Source: Tyto alba (taxonomy: Eukaryota > Chordata > Aves > Strigiformes > Tytonidae). Taken from it: a stretch of 64,000 bases of DNA. The stretch covers positions 1,378,230 to 1,442,229 of the forward strand of contig NW_024881324.1 in NCBI RefSeq assembly GCF_018691265.1, given 5' to 3'. The translations under genes and the position numbers were made by a program. The notes beneath the pieces were generated by a model, which did not search any database, had not been told where the DNA came from, and saw only the letters and a list, made by a program, of their open reading frames with translations. Position 1 is the stretch's first letter. Each line of letters opens with the position of its first letter. Positions 61,675 to 64,000 of this stretch are shown in pieces.

Positions 61675-61717
61675 TTGCAAAGGACTAGAGGAAATTAGCT
61701 GCATTGTGGTGCTTACT
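61675..61717 (+). CDS. Weak candidate 43-bp exon
   Basis: It starts after CATATTGCAG, with a pyrimidine tract (TCTTTTTCCCCC) about 25 bp upstream, and ends before GTAAGA. In the phase left by 60411-60447 it is open and reads G then CKGLEEISCIVVLT. An AG between the tract and the proposed site, and a T at the last exon base, weaken it. Confidence 0.1.
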
Positions 61718-62184
61718 GTAAGAAAACATGTTGGAGGCAAATACTTTAGTGACAAATCACCAAGGAAAAGTGAATTAGAGGCTTACTTCACAAACGAAAA
61801 GGTTGTTGAGATTAGAATAATATACCTTGCACTGAGAAGTTTAAGAATTGGTTCCACTTAGTTCATCAAAAGGGAAACTGAGAGGTGACTCAATTCCAGG
61901 GTATAAGAGAGAGAGAAAATGACGAATAAAAGATTATTTAACCTTATGAAGAAACGCATGACAAAAACTAATGGATGACAGCTAAAAGAAGATAAATTTG
62001 AATAAAAATATGGCATGCATTAATAACAGTGGAGTGATTAAAAGCTGGAACTCTCAGGGGAAATGCTGGATTTTCCATTTTTTGATTTCTCCAGATCAAG
62101 ACTAGTTACTTCTTAGGAAAACATGCATTTGTCAAACACACATGACTGCACTTAATGCGCTGATAATTGGGTGATATCTCTGAT

Positions 62185-62260
62185 CTTTGATATATGAGAT
62201 CATACTGTGTGATCTAATGGACCCTTTTGGCCTTCAAGTGTCTAAGTCAGAGGATTCATT
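62185..62260 (+). mobile_element. Terminal fragment of an old CR1-type LINE
   Basis: TGTGATCTAATGGACCC, TTTTGGCCTTCAAGTGTCT is a decayed version of the sense-strand 3' end of old CR1 families (GATCTAATGG-CCCTTCTGGCCTTAAA-TCTATGA). Only the tail is left. Confidence 0.55.
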
Positions 62261-62944
62261 CTGTATCATTTCACAAATTCAGAGGTAGAAGAACAAACAC
62301 GAACAAACAAAGTTAATACACAGAGTGTGCCCTATTATTTTATTTTGACAATGGTAAGATGCAAGTGAAAAGTATGTACTTGTGCATTGTTACTTGATGA
62401 GAACTCTGAAAGCATGTGGCACCCCAGTTTTGGTGTCTTTTTACCAATGAGACCGATGACCATTCATCTGATGTTGGGCTTACATGACAAACTGTGACCT
62501 GGTCTGAGTTAAGGGTTTATCGTGTGACCTGAAACAAGTCAGGTTTTATGTTGTTCAAATTTAATTTTAAACATCTTGTGGAACCCTAGAAACCAAGCAT
62601 GAAGTTAGCTCTGTAAAGATCCCAAAATGGAGCTTGGTTAATTAGCTGTTAGGCCCTTGTTGCTAAGCGCCTAACTTTATAATTCTTATATATTTATGAA
62701 TTTATGAATGGCATGTATTGAGAGGCTCTGTGATCTAGCAGAAAGGGATGCAACATTATCCAATGGCTCGAAGATGATACCACCAGATTTGAATACAAAA
62801 TGGAGTGTAATAACAGTGAAGATGCTTGCACAGTGAAAGGGAATACCAGTGGAGATGGGATTTCCCTATTTATTGTTGTCACTTTGGAAGGTTGGTTTTA
62901 GGCAATTGGAAGTTATAGGGTCAATATAGGGACAATGGGGTGAA

Positions 62945-63020
62945 ATTTACTGCCCTGATATACAGTCATACAGGATCATCAAATGATTCCATCTGGCCTT
63001 AAACTCTTTGAATCTATCCT
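62945..63020 (+). mobile_element. Terminal fragment of an old CR1-type LINE
   Basis: GGATCATCAAATGATTCC, then ATCTGGCCTTAAACTCTTTG and AATCTAT, match the sense-strand 3' end of old CR1 families, including the start of the terminal AATCTATGA repeat. It has the same orientation as the fragment about 700 bp upstream, so the two may be separate insertions of one family or a duplicated piece. Confidence 0.6.
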
Positions 63021-63029
63021 TTATATCAA

Positions 63030-64000
63030 GCCAACATTATCTGTTTGCTTTCCTTCCTCAGCTCCCCTATTCTACTTAGAAATGTCTTTCCTGCTTTATT
63101 CCATTCAAATTACTTTAATCAAGTGGAGACAGCCTAGGTAAAATAGGAAATCTGACCTCCCAAGCTTTAAAGTTACTAGTTGGTAATGGGTGAGAAGTGA
63201 CAGTAGAGGAGAAGGAAAAGACACTAAAAAATTTGATTTCATGAACTTCAGATTTATAGACAGCAAGAAGTCAGAAGTAATTAAGTATTACTCTGCATCC
63301 ATTACTAAATCCTGTCACTGACAGTCAGCCCAGAAAATATGCTGGCATTTTTAGTAAATGAAATTAAAACAGAAACTGAAATAAGATACTGAGAATAATC
63401 AACGAGATCGTGCTGTCATACAAGTTATAATAATGGTACCTTTCATTCTTCTCTGGGGTGCTGTCTTTTCCTTCTCTTCAGTATATGTGCCCCAGAACAG
63501 AGATCTACCATCTACATAACAGTAATGCTGTTTAACCCAGAACGTATGATTAACTGATTCACCCACTGATGTTGTCAGCTGGACCTCTCATAAATATTTC
63601 CTCCCCTTTAGGGACATTGCCTTCTGGAGAAGAATATAGTTAATTAATAGATTAATAAAGAGAGAGAGGGGAAAAAAAGGTTGCGATCATGTCATCTGTG
63701 TTTAATAGGGCAGTTTTTCCATGTAAATGACTATATTTTGTTCACTGCTTTGCCCATACAATCAGATAACTCTCATTTCAGAGATGTGTCTTCTATTTAC
63801 AAAAGGAAAGAGGGGCAGTGTGAAAAAAAAGGTGTATTCATATCTGAGAGTGCAACAATCATTTTTCCTTGAAGGTCTCAACTCTAGATATGCCTGCCCT
63901 TACGAGCTAGTTATAGAAAATACAGCTGCAAGTGTATGTCCGGGCTTTATGTCAAAGCTGCTTTAGGCTGGTGACTTTTTATTACTACCTGTGGGCTTGG
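63030..64000. other. AT-rich non-coding stretch, nothing recognised
   Basis: No repeat family, splice-bounded open segment or protein-like frame could be supported. Two overlapping frames near 63681-63966 have no recognisable domain. Confidence 0.55.

Larger units (their letters stand above)
57130..62180. other. AT-rich background around the candidate exons
   Basis: Outside the splice-bounded segments listed above, no repeat or gene was recognised. ATC AAG at 62098, after the strong acceptor TTTTTTGATTTCTCCAG, opens a 16-codon frame to TGA and could be a terminal exon, but there is no AATAAA close behind it. Confidence 0.4.

Noticed and set aside
1..64000. tRNA, rRNA, CRISPR arrays, insertion sequences, operons
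   Set aside because: None were seen. Base texture, CR1 elements and CpG islands mark the window as vertebrate nuclear DNA.

Overview
This window reads as vertebrate, most likely avian, nuclear DNA. It is AT-rich and almost free of long open frames. Its recognisable transposable elements are 3'-truncated CR1 LINE fragments (42175-43395 and 51219-51590, both minus strand; two plus-strand tails near 62.2 and 63.0 kb) and one solo LTR of the endogenous-retrovirus type common in bird genomes (33208-34285, flanked by the 5-bp duplication CTATG). I saw no L1, Alu or MIR-like sequence. No ribosomal RNA, tRNA, CRISPR array, operon or bacterial-style gene is visible. No known protein family could be recognised in any frame. 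This looks like an intergenic gene desert or a very large intron.

Layout. 1-20.7 kb is mostly featureless AT-rich DNA. It holds a possible old LTR (about 1.1-1.5 kb), a long imperfect hairpin (3611-3686), a 62-codon open frame with a good start context (4454), an uninterrupted A49 tract (7870-7918) and a GC-rich 40-bp minisatellite (9034-9153). 20.7-22.6 kb is the most gene-like place. Two CpG islands (about 21.02-21.66 and 22.22-22.56 kb) flank about 530 bp of AT-rich, homeodomain-motif-rich DNA that looks like a conserved regulatory element. A 96-codon minus-strand frame with one hydrophobic segment sits at the edge of island 1, and a consensus splice donor (GTAAGT) sits at the edge of island 2. 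22.6-33.2 kb holds simple repeats, several perfect inverted repeats (including a head-to-head pair of ETS-like sites at 27392-27416) and two segments bounded by very good splice signals. 33.2-34.3 kb is the solo LTR. 34.3-51 kb is quiet apart from the CR1 copy with an internal tandem duplication. 51.2-63.0 kb holds the second CR1, older relics, and a run of plus-strand splice-bounded segments (53262-53480, 56821-56992, 58483-58539, 60411-60447, 61675-61717). Several of these are open in at least one frame, and the last four can be joined without breaking the frame.

How it may work together (inference only). A CpG-island promoter near 22.2-22.6 kb could drive a spliced plus-strand transcript across the rest of the window. 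The segments between 16 and 33 kb have stops in every frame and would be non-coding or UTR exons. The 53-62 kb segments could be coding exons or chance. Good splice-like hexamers also occur elsewhere in the window, so every exon call here is low confidence and needs RNA evidence or cross-species alignment.
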